Part shown: positions 31,227 to 40,862 of the stretch, piece by piece
Numbering within the stretch: the first letter of the stretch is position 1
Layout of the letters: each line of letters starts with the position of its first letter
From: a bacterium
GTDB lineage: Bacteria > SZUA-79 > Acidulodesulfobacterales > Acidulodesulfobacteraceae
DNA: 52,424 bases
Direction of reading: 5' to 3'
Assembly (NCBI GenBank): GCA_021795355.1
Contig: JAJYPL010000003.1
Coordinates: 28,591-81,014 of the forward strand
Translations under genes and position numbers: made by a program
Notes under the pieces: generated by a model
Databases searched by the model: none
Told to the model about the DNA's origin: nothing
The model's input: the letters and a program-made list of their open reading frames with translations, nothing else

Positions 31227-32903
31227 ATGTTAAAACATGACGTTGTTATTGTCGGCGCCGGACTTGCAGGATTAAGGGCGGCCGTAGAACTCAGGAAAAA
31301 AGGCATAGATGCCGTAATAGTCAGCAAGGTTTATCCTACGCGTTCCCATTCCGGCGCGGCTCAAGGCGGAGTCAATGCTGCGTTTGACGAAAACGATTCA
31401 TGGGAATCCCATTTTTTCGATACCGTAAAAGGCAGCGATTATCTCGGCGACCAGGATGCGATAGAAATACTGACGAGCGAAGCCCCTGGAAACATTCTCG
31501 AACTTCAGAGCATGGGCGTGGTTTTTAACAGGAACGATAAAGGCGGAATAGCGCAGAGGCCTTTCGGCGGACAGAGTTTTCCGCGTTCCTGCTATTATGC
31601 GGATGCCGTAGGACATATGATGCTGCACGGATTGTTCGACAACGTACTTAAATATAAAACAAAAATTCTGTATGAATATTTCGTTACAAGCCTGCTTACC
31701 GATAACGGAAAAGTCAGCGGCGTAGTGGCATACGATATTAAAAACGGAAAATTCGAGGGTATTGCCGCAAAGGCGGTTTTATTCGCTACCGGAGGTTACG
31801 GTCAGGTTTATTCTTCCAACACCAATGCGTTAATAAATACCGGAGACGGTATGGCGATATCTATCAATGCCGGCGTTCCGCTTATGGATATGGAGTTTGT
31901 CCAGTTTCATCCGACCACACTTAAAAGCACCGGAATATTGGTAACTGAGGGAGCAAGGGGAGAAGGCGCATATCTTCTTAATTCTTTGGGCGTACGCTTT
32001 ATGTCCAAATATGCTCCTAAAGCGATGGAACTTGCTCCTAGAGACGTAGTAGCAAGAGCCGAGCAGACGGAAATCAACGAAGGCAGAGGCGTTGACGGAG
32101 CCATTCTTTTGGATATAAGACATCTAGGCAAAGAAAGAATAATGGAAAGGCTTCCTCAAATTATGCAGCTGTCTATCGATTTTGAAGGCGTTAATCCAAT
32201 TCATGAACCCATTCCGATTAGACCTGGAGCTCATTACTCTATGGGCGGAATTAAAACTGATTATAACGGAAGAACCGCAATAGAAGGCTACTATTCCGCA
32301 GGCGAGTCTGCCTGCGTGAGTGTTCACGGGGCAAACAGGCTCGGCGGAAATTCTCTTCTCGATACGGTAGTGTTCGGAAGAAGAGCCGGAATAGACATAG
32401 CTGAATATCTTAAATCTGCTTCCGGCGACAGAAAATTCGACGAATCGGCGATAAAAAGAGACGAAGAAAAATTCGAAAAATTAAAAAAATCGGCGGGAAA
32501 AGAAAGACACGGTCTTTTAAAATCCGAACTTCAGGAAGAAATGAGAGCCAATGTAGGAGTTTTCAGGGAAGAAAACGCAATGAAAAAAGCATTGGACAAA
32601 ATAGGCGAACTCAAAGAACGCGCCAAAAACATAGGAATAGACGACAAATCCAAAACATTTAATACCGATATAGTAGAAGCATTCGAGTTTAGCAATATAC
32701 TGCTTATAGCCGAAGTAATTACCAGAGGCGCTATACTTAGGAAAGAATCGAGGGGAGCTCATTACAGAACGGATTTCCCAGAAAGAGATGATTCCAACTG
32801 GCTAAAACATACGCTTGCGACATTAGATGAAAAAGGCAGCGTAAAATTCGATTTTTCCGAAGTTGCGATAACAAAATTTAAACCTCAACCGAGGACGTAT
32901 TAA
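31227..32903 (+). CDS. sdhA: Succinate dehydrogenase/fumarate reductase flavoprotein subunit
   Basis: This 558-residue protein has the FAD motif VVIVGAGLAGLRAAVELRKKG, the covalent-flavin histidine in TRSHSGAAQGG, the catalytic HPTTL segment and the GANRLGGNSLLDTVVFGRRAG signature. It oxidises succinate or reduces fumarate. It is followed by an iron-sulfur subunit and a CCG-domain subunit, marking an E-type enzyme without heme-b anchors. Confidence 0.93.
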   Translation: MLKHDVVIVGAGLAGLRAAVELRKKGIDAVIVSKVYPTRSHSGAAQGGVNAAFDENDSWESHFFDTVKGSDYLGDQDAIEILTSEAPGNILELQSMGVVFNRNDKGGIAQRPFGGQSFPRSCYYADAVGHMMLHGLFDNVLKYKTKILYEYFVTSLLTDNGKVSGVVAYDIKNGKFEGIAAKAVLFATGGYGQVYSSNTNALINTGDGMAISINAGVPLMDMEFVQFHPTTLKSTGILVTEGARGEGAYLLNSLGVRFMSKYAPKAMELAPRDVVARAEQTEINEGRGVDGAILLDIRHLGKERIMERLPQIMQLSIDFEGVNPIHEPIPIRPGAHYSMGGIKTDYNGRTAIEGYYSAGESACVSVHGANRLGGNSLLDTVVFGRRAGIDIAEYLKSASGDRKFDESAIKRDEEKFEKLKKSAGKERHGLLKSELQEEMRANVGVFREENAMKKALDKIGELKERAKNIGIDDKSKTFNTDIVEAFEFSNILLIAEVITRGAILRKESRGAHYRTDFPERDDSNWLKHTLATLDEKGSVKFDFSEVAITKFKPQPRTY

Positions 32904-32921
32904 TAGCGAGGAAAACATATA

Positions 32922-33920
32922 ATGGAATTTAAGGTAAGGGCTTACAGATTTAATCCGGAAACCGACGAGAAACCGTACTATAAAGAATATACGGTAGAAG
33001 ACTATCCGGGCATGACGGTTTTAAACGCCTTAATTAAAATAAAATCGGAACTCGACGGAACGCTCAGCTTTAGAAGGTCGTGCAGAAGCGCTATCTGCGG
33101 TTCCTGCGCGATGAAAATAAACGGAATAACAAAGCTTGCATGTAAAACTCAGGTTAGTTTAGAAATCGATAAATTTGGAATAATAAACGTCGAACCTCTT
33201 GCCAACATGCCGGTAATCCGCGATTTAATCGTCGATCAGGAGGTCTTTTTCGACAAGATAAAAGCTATAAAACCATATCTGCTTGGACAAAGGGAAGACG
33301 AAGCCCATAACCGTTTTAAAACATTAAAAGAAGGCGAAAAAATCAGTCAGCCGGTTTACGATAAATCGGAGTTTAAGAATTTGACCGGAAACGAGGATAC
33401 GCCTAACTGCATTTTGTGCGAATGCTGCTATTCCGAATGCGGCGGAGTAGTCGGCAATAAAGACTATCTCGGACCTGCCGCTCTTGCTAAACTATACAGA
33501 TATGCCGAGGATCCGAGAGATAACGATAAAAACGGTTCGCGTTTAGTAAACGGCTCCATGCCTAACGGTTTTTGGGACTGCGTTCACTGCCAGTCATGCG
33601 AACAGTTCTGCCCGAAAGGTATTTCTCCGGTAAAATCGATAGTCAGGCTTCATGAAAAATCGGTTAAAAATTCTATTACTTTTTCGTCAGGCTCAAAGCA
33701 TGTAATTTCTATAGCGAGGTCTATAGGCGAAACGGGAAGGCTTGACGAAATAAAAGTTGCATTTGAATCCGGAGGGGTTACGGGGCTTTTAAACGATCTG
33801 CCGGTTGCGTTCGGCGCGGGTCTTAAGGGAAAGATACCGCCTCTCAGGCATAAATTAATAAAAGATATGGAAGATATCCGGCTTGCATATAAAGAACTGG
33901 ACTTGGAGGATAAATTATGA
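32922..33920 (+). CDS. sdhB: Succinate dehydrogenase/fumarate reductase iron-sulfur subunit
   Basis: This 332-residue protein has the [2Fe-2S] motif CRSAICGSCAMKINGITKLAC and two C-terminal cluster groups (CILCECCYSEC and CVHCQSCEQFCPKG). About 70 residues extend past the last cluster, making it longer than the usual 240-260; such extensions occur in archaeal and E-type enzymes. It relays electrons to the CCG subunit, whose start overlaps its stop by four bases. Confidence 0.92.
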   Translation: MEFKVRAYRFNPETDEKPYYKEYTVEDYPGMTVLNALIKIKSELDGTLSFRRSCRSAICGSCAMKINGITKLACKTQVSLEIDKFGIINVEPLANMPVIRDLIVDQEVFFDKIKAIKPYLLGQREDEAHNRFKTLKEGEKISQPVYDKSEFKNLTGNEDTPNCILCECCYSECGGVVGNKDYLGPAALAKLYRYAEDPRDNDKNGSRLVNGSMPNGFWDCVHCQSCEQFCPKGISPVKSIVRLHEKSVKNSITFSSGSKHVISIARSIGETGRLDEIKVAFESGGVTGLLNDLPVAFGAGLKGKIPPLRHKLIKDMEDIRLAYKELDLEDKL

Positions 33921-34804
33921 TTACTTATGCTTATTATCCGGGGTGCGTAGCTCAGGAAAGCGGCAAAGAACTTGATAACGCCACAAAATTTATTGCAGGC
34001 AAATTAGGTATAAATTTAATTCCTATGCCTGAGGCGTCATGCTGCGGAGGCGGCGTTATCGACGGCTTCGATAAAAACTTAAAACTTTTTATAAACGGAA
34101 GAACCCTTGCTTTAGCTGAAAAAGAAGGGCTCGATATAATGACTATATGCAACACCTGCACCCTGACTCTGAGCGAGGTAAACGAAGAACTTATAAATAA
34201 TCCGGAATCTTTAGAAAAAACAAACGAATATCTTGCTGAAATAGGTTTGAAATATACCGGAAAAGTTAAAGTAAAGCATATTTTATATGCCGTAAGAGAC
34301 GACATAGGATTCGATAAATTAAAAGAAAAAGCGGTTAAAAGCCTAAAAGGAATAAAAATAGCCCCGTTTTACGGATGCCATATACTCAGGCCGTCAAGCG
34401 CAGTTAAGTTCGACGACGTGGAAAATCCTCAAGGATTCGAAGAACTTATTAAAGCTCTGGGAGGCGAACCGGTATCTTATGCCAGAAGGACTAAGTGCTG
34501 CGGATTTCAGACGATACTCGTAAACGAATCTACTTCTACTTCGCTTGCGGGTAACGCCATTTACGAGGCTCAGGAGAAAAACGCCGACGTCATGGTCACC
34601 CCTTGTCCTTTATGCCACTTAAGTTTAGATACTTATCAGACGGTTGCGGCAAAAAATATAAACAAGAAATTATCTCTGCCTATACTTCATTTACCTCAGC
34701 TTATAGGTATAGCTTTAGGCGCCGATTATGCCGAAATGGGTTTTTCGAGGCATAACGTTTCGCTAAGGGGCGTAATGGCTAAAGTCAGGCAGAACGAAAT
34801 ATAA
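33917..34804 (+). CDS. sdhE: E-type succinate dehydrogenase subunit with two CCG domains
   Basis: This 295-residue protein has two full CCG motifs (YPGC, SCCGGG, CNTC; YGCH, KCCGFQ, CPLC) as in HdrB and the SdhE/SdhC subunit of thiol- or quinone-linked succinate dehydrogenases. It replaces the membrane cytochrome and is thought to be peripherally attached. The four-base overlap with sdhB shows it is part of the complex. SdhE here is the quinone-reductase subunit name, not the flavin-insertion factor. Confidence 0.88.
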   Translation: MITYAYYPGCVAQESGKELDNATKFIAGKLGINLIPMPEASCCGGGVIDGFDKNLKLFINGRTLALAEKEGLDIMTICNTCTLTLSEVNEELINNPESLEKTNEYLAEIGLKYTGKVKVKHILYAVRDDIGFDKLKEKAVKSLKGIKIAPFYGCHILRPSSAVKFDDVENPQGFEELIKALGGEPVSYARRTKCCGFQTILVNESTSTSLAGNAIYEAQEKNADVMVTPCPLCHLSLDTYQTVAAKNINKKLSLPILHLPQLIGIALGADYAEMGFSRHNVSLRGVMAKVRQNEI

Positions 34805-34829
34805 TAAAAATAAAAAGAGGAAGGTTAAA

Positions 34830-35123
34830 ATGTCAGATACTATAAACGTAGTTCTTAAAGCTCTTAAAGGTCTTTCGATTATCGCACAGGAAAAATTAGA
34901 CGATTATGTCGATATATCGGATGAAGAAAGCAGGGAAGCTGCAGACCAGATTATCGAAACGGTTAAATACGAATCAGGCGTTATTTTTAAGTCTATAAAA
35001 GAAAAAGCCGCAGATATTCTGCTTGACGAAATGAATTTCGCTTCTACTTACGACGTAGAAGAACTGACCAAAAAAATCCAAAAATTAGAAGCAAAGATAG
35101 AAGAGCTGACTAATAAAAAATAG
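34830..35123 (+). CDS. Small coiled-coil protein of the sdh operon
   Basis: This 97-residue acidic helical protein ends in a coiled coil (VEELTKKIQKLEAKIEELTNKK). It lies 26 bp after sdhE with a good ribosome-binding site, so it is the fourth gene of the operon. In E-type enzymes a small fourth subunit (SdhF) is often present; this protein could fill that place, but it has no membrane helix and I do not recognise its family. Confidence 0.6.
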   Translation: MSDTINVVLKALKGLSIIAQEKLDDYVDISDEESREAADQIIETVKYESGVIFKSIKEKAADILLDEMNFASTYDVEELTKKIQKLEAKIEELTNKK

Positions 35124-35140
35124 CGGCAATCCTCTTAATC

Positions 35141-36487
35141 TTAATCGGCGTCGTATTTTTTATATTCCATTATAACTTCGACGTTCGATTTTATGCCGAA
35201 TGCCTCTTTTATGCTGTTTCTTAAAAATTTTATATCCGTCATAGTAAATATTTTTCCCTTATTGCCCGTAAAAAATATAAAAGTAGGAATTTCTTCTCTT
35301 TCTTTCTGCACTCCGTAGCTTATGTATTTATAAATCCTGCCGCTGCGGGGCCCCGTCTTTGCGGTTTCGATGAATCTGTTTAAATCTTTCTTTTTTATTT
35401 TTACGCTCTTGGAATCGAAAATTTCTATAGACATATCTAAGATTTTATTTAAATTTTTATTCGTTTTTGATGAAATATATACGAAAGGTATTCCGGAAAA
35501 CTCTTTCAGCTTGTACTTAATTTCGTTTTTTAACTGCACGGCGTTTTCCGGCAGTTTTTCTTTTAAATCCCACTTAGTAAAAGCTATTATGACCGGTTTT
35601 TTTTCAAGCGTTATTCTTCTCAGCAAAGAAAGGTCTTCATGCGTAACCTCCGAATTTACGTCCATAAAAAGAACGACCACGTCCGCCATCTTTATCTGAT
35701 TAAGGCTCTGTTTTTGGAATGCTTCGGAATTTAAATCAAGTTTATTTTTTTTTCTTATGCCTGCCGTATCTACTAAAGTTATCAAGCGCCCTTTATATCT
35801 TATATACGTGTCTATGGAATCGCGCGTTGTGCCGGGTTTATCATCCGTAAAAAGCAGGTCTTCTTTTAATAAGGTGTTTATATAGGTAGATTTTCCGCTG
35901 TTAGGTCTTCCTATTATGGCTATTTTAAAAGATTTTCCGCTTTCTTCGTCTGTTTTTTGAGGTTTTACAGGTTTTTTAATATTTATTTCCTCGGCTATTT
36001 TTTCGAGTATTTCATATATACCCGTTCCTTTTTCCGCGCTTACGGCTAAAACCGTTTTTATGCCGAGTCCGATAAATTCGCTTTCCGCACCGCTTGCATC
36101 CCTCGGCGAATCTACTTTATTTATTATCAGGATAATATTGGAGCCGTTTTTTTTAAGCCGTTTAAAAATTTCTCTGTCTTCGGGCAAAAAACCGCTTTTA
36201 TAATCGACGGTAAATAAAACTAAATCCGCTTTTTTTGAATATTCAAAAACTTTGTCCCTGATTTTTTTTTCGGTTTCGTTTGCGGGCGAAACGTTAAACC
36301 CTCCGCTGTCGGAAACAAAAAAATCGGTTCCGTTAAAAGATATTTTTTTTATATTTAAATCTAAAGTAGTGCCGGCGATTTTAGAGGACAAAGCCGAAGT
36401 TTTTCCGGTTATTTTATTAAATATCGTAGATTTTCCGACGTTAGGCCTGCCGATTATAAGTACGAAAAAATCTTTACTTTTTATCAT
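35141..36487 (-). CDS. der: Ribosome-assembly GTPase Der (EngA)
   Basis: This 448-residue protein has two tandem GTPase domains (GRPNVGKSTIFNKITG near 13 and GRPNSGKSTYINTLL near 192, with NKVD and TKWD) and a C-terminal KH-like domain. It acts in 50S subunit assembly. It overlaps the rnc stop by 14 bases and converges with the sdh operon, 17 bases between stops. Confidence 0.95.
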   Translation of the reverse strand: MIKSKDFFVLIIGRPNVGKSTIFNKITGKTSALSSKIAGTTLDLNIKKISFNGTDFFVSDSGGFNVSPANETEKKIRDKVFEYSKKADLVLFTVDYKSGFLPEDREIFKRLKKNGSNIILIINKVDSPRDASGAESEFIGLGIKTVLAVSAEKGTGIYEILEKIAEEINIKKPVKPQKTDEESGKSFKIAIIGRPNSGKSTYINTLLKEDLLFTDDKPGTTRDSIDTYIRYKGRLITLVDTAGIRKKNKLDLNSEAFQKQSLNQIKMADVVVLFMDVNSEVTHEDLSLLRRITLEKKPVIIAFTKWDLKEKLPENAVQLKNEIKYKLKEFSGIPFVYISSKTNKNLNKILDMSIEIFDSKSVKIKKKDLNRFIETAKTGPRSGRIYKYISYGVQKEREEIPTFIFFTGNKGKIFTMTDIKFLRNSIKEAFGIKSNVEVIMEYKKYDAD

Positions 36488-37166
36488 TCAGTTTCTCCAT
36501 AAATTTTTTAATTGCAATTTCAGCTCCGTTTTGTTCAGCATCTTTTTTTGTATTGCCGCGCCCCAGAGCAAATATTTCGTCGTCGATTTTAACGCAGATA
36601 GTAAAGACGGCATTGTGGTCGGGACCTTCTTTGTTAATAGTATGATATTTCGGCGTTCTGCCCGTTTCTTTTTGAACCATCTCCTGAAGTTCGGTTTTAA
36701 AATCAGAATTTTTTAATATTTCTTCATCGATATCGGGAGTAACTTTTAAAATATGCTGCAGAAGTATTTCTTTTGCTTTTTCAAAGGATGAGTCGAGAAA
36801 TACCGCTCCGATTACGGCTTCGTAAACATTTCCTATTACTCTTTTATTTTTAGCTTTTAAATCTGCGGCGCCGTTATCGCGTTCTTTAATTATAAACTCG
36901 GAAATCTTAATATTTTGAGCGATATTATAAAGAGCGTCCAATCTTACGAGCGACGCCCTATATTTTGAAAGTTCTCCTTCATTTAAATTTTTATAATTTT
37001 TATAGAGATATTCCGTTACTATTGCGCCTATAACCGCATCTCCGAGAAACTCCAATCTTTCGTAGTTTTTCTCCGCGCTTACGGACTTATGCGTAAAAGC
37101 AAGGTCTATTAACGACTTGTCCTTAAACGAATATCCAATTCTTTTTTCAATAATATTATAATTCAT
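36474..37166 (-). CDS. rnc: Ribonuclease III
   Basis: This 230-residue enzyme has the signature YERLEFLGDAVIGAIVTEYLYK with metal-binding Glu and Asp, a second acidic site GNVYEAVIGAVFLDS, and a C-terminal double-stranded-RNA-binding domain ending GAEIAIKKFMEKL. It processes rRNA and structured mRNA. Its start overlaps the end of mtaB by 11 bases. Confidence 0.95.
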   Translation of the reverse strand: MNYNIIEKRIGYSFKDKSLIDLAFTHKSVSAEKNYERLEFLGDAVIGAIVTEYLYKNYKNLNEGELSKYRASLVRLDALYNIAQNIKISEFIIKERDNGAADLKAKNKRVIGNVYEAVIGAVFLDSSFEKAKEILLQHILKVTPDIDEEILKNSDFKTELQEMVQKETGRTPKYHTINKEGPDHNAVFTICVKIDDEIFALGRGNTKKDAEQNGAEIAIKKFMEKLNDKK

Positions 37167-38523
37167 TTTTTATATTATGGGGACAGAATTCAATTCTGTC
37201 CCCATCACAAATTTCTACCGTAACTTCCGAAACCTCGTCTTTCCTAACCCGTCTGCCTATATCGATAATTTTTCCTTTAAATTCCGTCCCTTGAGCCAAA
37301 TTAGGATTTCCGGATATTTTTGCTTTAATATAATTCGAGCTTATTGCTTTATCGTTCGTCAGGCTGAGAAATTCTAAAGTTTTACCGCAGAATTTATTAT
37401 GAAATTTTATTTTTTTTTGGAGAGAAATTTCCCTTATTATGCCGGTTCTTCTTTTAATTTCCGATTCCTTAATTTTAGGTTTTAAAAAATAAGATTCGGT
37501 TCTTTCCCTGTCCGAATAAGAAAAAGCATGTATATAATAAATAGGCAGTTTTTCAAGGTTTTTGACGGTTTCGTAAAAGTCTTCTTCCGTTTCTCCGGGG
37601 AAGCCGCTTATTATATCAGTTCCTATTGCGGCGTCCGGCACCGATTCGCAAATTTTTTCGGTAATTTTTAAATAGTCGTTAAAAGAATAATTTCTTTTCA
37701 TTAACTTAAGTATTCCGTCGGAAGCGCTTTGAAGAGGTATATGGAAATGATTTCTGATTTTTTTAGAACCGGCAAAAATTTTAATCATTTCGTCGTCGAT
37801 GTAAATAGGGTCGATGGAGCTTATTCTTATTTTTGCTCCGCTTTTAAGTTCTTCCGCGGCAATAAGAAGTTCTTTAAGCCCTGCGCCGGATTTTTTATCT
37901 TTATACGAGCCTATATTTACTCCGGTCAATATTATTTCGCGGAAACCTTGCCTGCCGAATTCATCGATATAACGCAAAACGTTTTTTATTTCTAGCGACC
38001 ATTTGACCGGTCTTGCTTTGGGTATTATGCAGTAAGAACATTTAAGTCCGCATCCTTCCTGAATTTTCAAGTAAGGTCTGGTTCTTTTTTGATTAAAAAC
38101 CGAATTTGGAAATTCGTCCGCAGAATTTTTTATAATCTCGGCTTTTTTTACGTTATCCATAATTTTTAAACCGGCGATGTCCGAAAATCGGTCTTTATTA
38201 ATCTGAGCCGAACATCCGGTAATAATCAAACGGCTTTCCGGATAGCGTTTTTTAATTTTCCTTAAAGTTCTTTCGGTTTCTGTATCTGCTTTGTCCGTAA
38301 CGGTGCATGTATTTATCAAAAAAAAGTCGATTTCCGGTTCGCCGTATTCTGCGGCAGAAATATTGAACCGTTTAAATATTTCAAAAAGCTGTCCGGATTC
38401 GAACTGGTTAAGCTTGCATCCGGAAGAAACGACGGCGCATTTAACGGATTCTTTTCCGATGCGCAGGCGTTCTTCCCCGAATAGTTCCGCAATGATATTT
38501 TTAGTTATGTTAATATTTTCCAT
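37156..38523 (-). CDS. mtaB: tRNA methylthiotransferase MtaB
   Basis: This 455-residue radical SAM enzyme has an N-terminal UPF0004 domain with three cysteines (SSGCKLNQFESGQL, INTCTVTDKAD, ITGCSAQ), the radical-SAM CGLKCSYC and a TRAM-like C-terminus. It adds methylthio to threonylcarbamoyladenosine 37 of tRNA. I use ATG 38523; the longer frame starts with TTG. The last codons (DGDRIEFCPHN) are encoded by a family A palindrome, extending the protein across the rnc start. Confidence 0.85.
   Translation of the reverse strand: MENINITKNIIAELFGEERLRIGKESVKCAVVSSGCKLNQFESGQLFEIFKRFNISAAEYGEPEIDFFLINTCTVTDKADTETERTLRKIKKRYPESRLIITGCSAQINKDRFSDIAGLKIMDNVKKAEIIKNSADEFPNSVFNQKRTRPYLKIQEGCGLKCSYCIIPKARPVKWSLEIKNVLRYIDEFGRQGFREIILTGVNIGSYKDKKSGAGLKELLIAAEELKSGAKIRISSIDPIYIDDEMIKIFAGSKKIRNHFHIPLQSASDGILKLMKRNYSFNDYLKITEKICESVPDAAIGTDIISGFPGETEEDFYETVKNLEKLPIYYIHAFSYSDRERTESYFLKPKIKESEIKRRTGIIREISLQKKIKFHNKFCGKTLEFLSLTNDKAISSNYIKAKISGNPNLAQGTEFKGKIIDIGRRVRKDEVSEVTVEICDGDRIEFCPHNIKNEL
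37177..37205. repeat. Family A palindromic repeat inside the mtaB 3' end (copy 3)
   Basis: Perfect 14-base arms ATGGGGACAGAATT surround one base; CACAAATTTC follows on the + strand. The repeat lies within the mtaB reading frame, 11 bases upstream of the rnc start. Confidence 0.85.
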
Positions 38524-38534
38524 ATATTTTAATT

Positions 38535-39659
38535 TCAAGTTGTGACGGTGCCAGAATTAAATTCTGGCACCGTATCTATAATTCCGCCGCCTATAACTTT
38601 AATTCCGGAGTAGAGGACGGCGGACTGTCCCGGAGTTATAAATTTAACTTTTTCGCCAAATTTTATTTTTACCGAACCGTCTTCTAAAACAAAAGCTTTG
38701 CATTTATAATCCGGCGAAGAATATCTTATCTTTGCGGAGATTTTAATCTCTTCGAGCAAGTTTTTGTATTCGGGATTAATAAAATTAAAATTTTTAACCG
38801 TTAAAGAATCGGACATGCAGTCTTCCATACTGCCGACGAAAATTTCGTTGTTTTCCGCAGAAATTTTAACGACGTAAAGAGGATTTATAGACGAAACGCC
38901 AAGCCTTTTCCTCTGCCCTACGGTGTAGTTAAAAATACCGTTATGCTCTCCGATTATTTCGCCTTTTAAATTTTTAATAAACCCTTTTTTTAAGCATACG
39001 GCCGATTGCCTTTTTATGAATCCCGCATAATCTTTATCAGGAACGAAGCATATTTCAACGCTGTCTTTTTTGCCGGAAATATCGGTAAATCCGGCATCGT
39101 AAGCAATGCGGCGCGTCTGCATTTTATTCATATTGCCTACAGGAAACATAATATTTTTAAGGTTTTCCTGCGAAAGGCCGTAAAGAACGTAAGACTGATC
39201 CTTAGATAAGTCTTTAGATTTAAGGAGAAAATTGCGTCCTTCCGTATCATTGGTTATTCTTGCATAATGTCCCGTAGCAAGAAAATCCGCGCCGAGTTCT
39301 TTTGCTCTTTTAATCAGCAGGTCGAACTTCATAACGCAGTTGCATACAATGCAGGGATTAGGCGTTTTTCCGCCTAAATATTCCGCGACGAACCGGTCTA
39401 TCACTTCGGTTTTAAATTCATTTTCAAGATTTACGACGAAATGGGGTATGCCGAGTTTTACGCAGACCCTTTTTGCCGAAATTATATCGTCCGTGCTGCA
39501 GCAGGTTTTTAAAGTTCCATGGGATGTATCTTCCGAAACGAGATGCATGGAAACGCCGATTACCGAGTAGCCCCTTTTTTTAAGGATTATAGCGCTAACC
39601 GAACTGTCGACGCCGCCCGACATTGCAACGGCCACGGTCTTGTTTGATTTAATTAGCAT
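38535..39659 (-). CDS. mnmA: tRNA-specific 2-thiouridylase MnmA
   Basis: This 374-residue enzyme has the PP-loop AVAMSGGVDSSVSAIIL, a conserved PNPCIVCN cysteine, DFLATGHYA and the EICFVPDKDY segment. It thiolates U34 of certain tRNAs using sulfur from the cysteine desulfurase encoded just upstream. Its final residues (TVPEFNSGTVTT) come from a family A palindrome. Confidence 0.93.
   Translation of the reverse strand: MLIKSNKTVAVAMSGGVDSSVSAIILKKRGYSVIGVSMHLVSEDTSHGTLKTCCSTDDIISAKRVCVKLGIPHFVVNLENEFKTEVIDRFVAEYLGGKTPNPCIVCNCVMKFDLLIKRAKELGADFLATGHYARITNDTEGRNFLLKSKDLSKDQSYVLYGLSQENLKNIMFPVGNMNKMQTRRIAYDAGFTDISGKKDSVEICFVPDKDYAGFIKRQSAVCLKKGFIKNLKGEIIGEHNGIFNYTVGQRKRLGVSSINPLYVVKISAENNEIFVGSMEDCMSDSLTVKNFNFINPEYKNLLEEIKISAKIRYSSPDYKCKAFVLEDGSVKIKFGEKVKFITPGQSAVLYSGIKVIGGGIIDTVPEFNSGTVTT
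38545..38573. repeat. Family A palindromic repeat inside the mnmA 3' end (copy 4)
   Basis: Perfect 14-base arms ACGGTGCCAGAATT surround one base, with the TTGTG flank on the left, so it is in the orientation opposite to copies 2 and 3. It encodes the end of mnmA and lies 22 bases before the mtaB start. Confidence 0.85.
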
Positions 39660-39677
39660 AATAAATAATTACCGGTA

Positions 39678-40844
39678 TCAGCTGCCCGTCCGCAATTTCA
39701 GCACGCCCTTTTTAATAGCGCTTACGGCATAATCTATATCGTCTTCCGTAGTATATCTTCCTATGCTGAATCTTATAGCCGATTCTATTCTTTTAGCGTC
39801 GTATCCGTGAGCTTTCAATACGTGAGACAGGGAAACCGTTCCCGCATTGCAGGCGGAACCGGCTGAAGCGCTTATTCCGTAAAGGTCGAGATTAAACAGA
39901 AGCGTTTCCGATTTTACGCCGTCGAAAGAAACGTTCAAAGTATTTTTCAGCCTGTTTACGGGATTTCCGTTAAGTTTTATGCCTTCTATGCCGTAAAAAA
40001 GTTTATCGTGGAAAATGCTTCCAAGCGAATTAATTCTCGTCAATTCTTCGTTCATTATATTTTTTAGTATGTTCATACCTTTCGCTATAGAAACTATGCC
40101 CGCTATATTTTCCGTACCCGCCCTTAAGCCCCGTTCCTGATGTCCGCCGTGAATAATAGGCTCTATATTTACCCCTTTTTTTATATAAAGAGCTCCGCAT
40201 CCTTTTAAAGCGTAAAATTTATGCCCCGAAAAACTGCACATATCCAAAGGAACGTCTTTTAAGCTGAAATGCGCTTTGCCTATAACTTGGACTAAGTCGC
40301 TGTGGCAAATAACATCCTCCTTAACTTTTTTAACTTCTTCAAAAATTTGTTTAATCGGAAAAAGCGTGCCGGTTTCGTTATTTGCCCCCATAATAGAAAC
40401 TAACGAGGTATTTTCTCTTATTGCTCCGGTTACTTCTTCGATATCAATCATGCCGAATTCGTTTACTCCGATATAAGTAGTTTCTATGCCTATCGATTCT
40501 AAGAATTTAAAGGTGTTTAATACCGCATGGTGTTCGACCGCGGAAGTTATAACGTGCGGAACCTTTTTTTTGTTGTTTTTCATATAAGCGTAAACGGAGC
40601 CTGTTATCGCAAGATTAATGGATTCCGAACCTGAAGACGTAAAAATAACTTCTCCTGAATTTCCGGCATCCAGAAAAGATTTAACCAAATCGCGCGAGTC
40701 TTCTATCAGTATTCTTGCGGCGCGCCCTTCTTCGTAAACAGAAGACGGATTACCCTGATAATTTTTAAGCGTATTGACTACTTCTTCCAAAACCGCCGGG
40801 TCAACCGGAGTAGTCGCATTATAGTCTAAATAAATTCTCGGCAT
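39678..40844 (-). CDS. iscS: Cysteine desulfurase (IscS/NifS family)
   Basis: This 388-residue PLP enzyme has YLDYNATTPVDP, the PLP-lysine segment SFSGHKFYALKGCGALY and the catalytic-cysteine loop SASAGSACNAGTVSLSHV. It mobilises sulfur from cysteine for Fe-S clusters and tRNA thiolation. It lies between an IscR-like regulator and mnmA; no IscU scaffold gene is next to it. Confidence 0.92.
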   Translation of the reverse strand: MPRIYLDYNATTPVDPAVLEEVVNTLKNYQGNPSSVYEEGRAARILIEDSRDLVKSFLDAGNSGEVIFTSSGSESINLAITGSVYAYMKNNKKKVPHVITSAVEHHAVLNTFKFLESIGIETTYIGVNEFGMIDIEEVTGAIRENTSLVSIMGANNETGTLFPIKQIFEEVKKVKEDVICHSDLVQVIGKAHFSLKDVPLDMCSFSGHKFYALKGCGALYIKKGVNIEPIIHGGHQERGLRAGTENIAGIVSIAKGMNILKNIMNEELTRINSLGSIFHDKLFYGIEGIKLNGNPVNRLKNTLNVSFDGVKSETLLFNLDLYGISASAGSACNAGTVSLSHVLKAHGYDAKRIESAIRFSIGRYTTEDDIDYAVSAIKKGVLKLRTGS

Positions 40845-40862
40845 ATTTTTCTTATTACACCA

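Noticed and set aside
38541-38549. CRP-like half-sites (TTGTGAC) at several places
   Set aside because: These are the conserved flank of the family A palindromes and lack the matching TCACA half; only 25229-25244 is a full site.
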